Origin: Allobrachymonas sp.
Lineage (GTDB): Bacteria; Pseudomonadota; Gammaproteobacteria; Burkholderiales; Burkholderiaceae_C
Assembly (NCBI GenBank): GCA_030538335.1
Contig: JAUNUE010000094.1
Coordinates: 1 to 7,157, forward strand
Direction of reading: 5' to 3'
Length of the DNA: 7,157 nt
Shown: piece by piece, positions 5,823 through 7,157 of the stretch
Layout of the letters: every line of letters begins with the position of its first letter
Position numbering within the stretch: the first letter of the stretch is position 1
Notes under the pieces: model-generated
Told to the model about the DNA's origin: nothing
Databases searched by the model: none
Seen by the model: only the letters and a program-made list of their open reading frames with translations
Translations under genes and position numbers: made by a program

Positions 5823-7156
5823 TACCACCCCATTTCCATGAAAAACAATGCCGCCAGCGCATCGACCAGAATCACCACAAAAATCGACTGCACCACGGCA
5901 GACGTGGTGTGCTCGCCCACTGATTGGGCACTGCCTTCAACCTGAAAGCCTTCCAGGCAGCCGATCACGGCAATCAAAAAAGCAAAGATCGGCGCCTTGC
6001 CCATGCCGAGCAGGAAGTGGCGCAGGCCGATATCGTTCTTGACGGTGGAAACAAACAGCATGGGCGAGATGTCAAGCGACCACATGCAGACCAGCATGCC
6101 GCCGAGAATGCCCGACATCATGCCGATGAAGGTGAGTATGGGCAGCGCCAGCAGCAAGGCACCTACACGCGGCAGCACCAGCAGTTCCACCGGATCGAGG
6201 CCCATCACGCGCATGGCGTCGATCTCTTCGTTGGCGCGCATCGAACCGATCTGGGCGGCAAACGCGCTGGCGGTGCGGCCCGCGACCAGAATGGCCGCCA
6301 GCAACACGCCAAATTCGCGCAAGAACGAAAACGCCACCAGATTGACGGTGTAGACGCTCGCGCCAAAATCAACCAGGATGCGCGCGCCAAGAAAGGCCAC
6401 CACGGCGCCGACCATGGATGTGAGCAGCGCGACGATGGGCACGGCGTTGAAGCCCACGTCTTCGAGGTTGGCGGCCAGCGCCGTGATGCGCCAGCGCGAG
6501 GGCTGGAGCAGCGCGTAAAACCCGCGCTCCAGCGTCAGGCCGATAAAGGCTGTAAGACTGACGGCGTGCTGCCAGAACCGTTGCAGCGCGCTGCCCATAT
6601 GCTCCAGCACCAGTGTGGCGGTGCTGAACTTTCTTTGGGGCGTTGCCGGTTTGGATGGTTTTTCCAGGGCGTCGGCCACTGCCAGCAGCAGGGCCTGGCG
6701 TTCCTGCGAAAGGTGGGTTGCTGCACCATCACCCAGCGCCCGCAAGCGCTCAGCGCCCAGCAGCTTGTACAGCAGGTCTGCACCCGCCGTATCGAGCGCG
6801 CCCAGTTCCGAGATATCTACCCCGGCAATGGCGTTTGCATCGGCCTGCAGTTGCTGCACCTGCGCCTGCAGCGCCTGGTAATGCGCCAGCGTCCAGTCGC
6901 CGCTGGGCAGCTTGACGGTGTATTTGCCTTCGAACTCGCTGAATAAGTCGCGCGGCGATTTGCCCAGAATGTTCACCAGCACATTGAGGCGGCCGCGGTG
7001 TGCCATGCCGATCACCACTTCTTCCACGCCTTGGGCGCTGGCGTTTTGAATCAAATAATCCATCGCCACAATCGCGCTCTCGCCGCCTTCGAGCGAGAAG
7101 CGCTTTTGGCCGACGTATTTGGTGTGCAGGTAGCGCTCCATGGTTTCGGCGGCGGT
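5822..7156 (-). CDS. Chimeric ORF: SucA internal segment fused in frame to STAS-MlaE lipid-transporter permease (5' end beyond window)
   Basis: The frame is open from the right edge to TAA at 5824-5822 (444 visible residues). Residues 1-87 are SucA. Residues from about 88 are an MlaE-type permease with an N-terminal STAS domain (MlaB-like): DISELGALDTAG at about 114-125 holds Thr123, matching the conserved Thr of MlaB. A linker follows to about 180, then four or five membrane helices. The permease signature REFGVLLAAILVAGRTASAF, followed by IGSMRANEEIDAMRVMGLDP and the late VGEHTTSAVVQSIFVVI, identify MlaE. This protein is the membrane core of the MCE lipid transporter. Free STAS-MlaE proteins are about 370-380 residues, so only some 15-20 native N-terminal residues seem to be lost. 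The first STAS strand is replaced by SucA sequence. The nearest visible Met (7141) lies inside SucA and is not a natural start. Permease identity is firm; whether the fusion is real or artefact is open. Confidence 0.85.
   Translation of the reverse strand, partial: TAAETMERYLHTKYVGQKRFSLEGGESAIVAMDYLIQNASAQGVEEVVIGMAHRGRLNVLVNILGKSPRDLFSEFEGKYTVKLPSGDWTLAHYQALQAQVQQLQADANAIAGVDISELGALDTAGADLLYKLLGAERLRALGDGAATHLSQERQALLLAVADALEKPSKPATPQRKFSTATLVLEHMGSALQRFWQHAVSLTAFIGLTLERGFYALLQPSRWRITALAANLEDVGFNAVPIVALLTSMVGAVVAFLGARILVDFGASVYTVNLVAFSFLREFGVLLAAILVAGRTASAFAAQIGSMRANEEIDAMRVMGLDPVELLVLPRVGALLLALPILTFIGMMSGILGGMLVCMWSLDISPMLFVSTVKNDIGLRHFLLGMGKAPIFAFLIAVIGCLEGFQVEGSAQSVGEHTTSAVVQSIFVVILVDALAALFFMEMGW
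6896..6904 (-). other. sucA/mlaE fusion junction with probable 9-nt microhomology
   Basis: The minus strand reads AGCGGCGAC (Ser-Gly-Asp). SucA relatives carry an S/T-G-D just before V-K-Y-H, and STAS-MlaE/MlaB relatives carry S-G-D/E at the end of their first strand. The crossover therefore most likely lies within or next to these bases. Both parental sequences are needed to fix the exact point; the shared stretch could be shorter or longer. Confidence 0.6.
6896..7156 (-). pseudogene. sucA: Internal fragment of sucA (2-oxoglutarate dehydrogenase E1), truncated by fusion to mlaE
   Basis: These 87 codons read TAAETMERYLHTKYVGQKRF, then SLEGGES, VVIGMAHRGRLNVLVN (with the His that is catalytic in E. 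coli SucA, His260) and LFSEFEGKY up to SGD. In normal SucA the next residues are V-K-Y-H in a block leading to the second catalytic His; here they are W-T-L-A-H-Y of MlaE instead. From remembered alignments this piece begins about 55-60 residues after the end of the left-hand sucA fragment. The enzyme part cannot be functional because most of the thiamine-binding domains are missing downstream. Whether the N-terminal part lies to the right of the window is not visible. Confidence 0.85.
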
Positions 7157-7157
7157 G

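Noticed and set aside
3539..6946. Plus-strand open frames opposite the MCE, ATPase and MlaE genes (for example 4103-5053, 5040-5945, 5924-6946)
   Set aside because: The minus-strand genes show clear family motifs and operon overlaps. These frames have none and mirror the codons of the real genes.
5822..7141. A normal MlaE gene starting at the Met at 7141
   Set aside because: That Met lies inside unmistakable SucA sequence (ERYLHTKYVGQKRF), so it is not a permease start.
1..7157. A new defence system, CRISPR array, insertion sequence or tRNA gene
   Set aside because: I saw no regularly spaced repeats, transposase motifs, terminal inverted repeats or tRNA-like clover-leaf. The coding content is metabolic and transporter genes.
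1..7157. A perfect 7157-bp circle closing at the window edges
   Set aside because: Direct closure would skip about 55-60 SucA residues. If a circle or repeat exists, its period should be nearer 7.3 kb, with some bases outside the window.

Overview
The window is GC-rich and almost entirely coded on the minus strand, so it reads from right to left. The SucA/OdhA sequence at the left edge (motifs such as NTYLFGGNAPYVEEMYESYL) resembles the Burkholderiales form of 2-oxoglutarate dehydrogenase E1. I therefore infer a betaproteobacterium of the order Burkholderiales, possibly Comamonadaceae. The family-level placement is from memory and was not searched.

Layout in transcription order: (1) 7156-5822, one open frame that begins as an internal piece of sucA and changes without a stop or frameshift into a STAS-plus-MlaE lipid-transporter permease. 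(2) 5822-5016, its MlaF-type ATPase. (3) 5001-4060, a membrane-anchored MCE (MlaD-type) protein with a long helical tail. (4) 4063-3416, a PqiC-type auxiliary lipoprotein. (5) 3408-2518 and 2521-1682, a second, unrelated ABC transporter of the ABC-2 kind (ATPase plus six-helix permease). (6) 1685-756, an unrecognised single-pass protein with a predicted beta-rich outer part and an Ala/Ser/Pro-rich tail. (7) A 285-bp gap with several hairpins, which must hold the sucA control region. (8) 470-1, the true N-terminus of sucA, running off the left edge. Four junctions overlap as ATGA or TAATG and two others are 7 and 14 bp, so items 1-6 look like one operon.

Items 1-4 would form an inner-membrane MCE lipid-transport machine: permease, ATPase, periplasmic lipid-binding MCE ring, and a lipoprotein partner. 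Items 5-6 would be a separate exporter and its partner, co-expressed with the first.

The most notable observation is the sucA-mlaE chimera together with the second piece of sucA at the other end. The left edge holds SucA residues 1-156. The right edge holds a piece that begins roughly 55-60 residues further on and runs for 87 residues, until it becomes MlaE at a shared Ser-Gly-Asp. Both pieces point the same way. This is the pattern expected from a head-to-tail tandem duplication, or a circular molecule, with a unit of about 7.3 kb, joined at a short microhomology (9 nt, AGCGGCGAC). The join would place the mla genes under the sucA promoter. A chimeric assembly or amplification artefact, or a translocation, cannot be excluded from this window alone.
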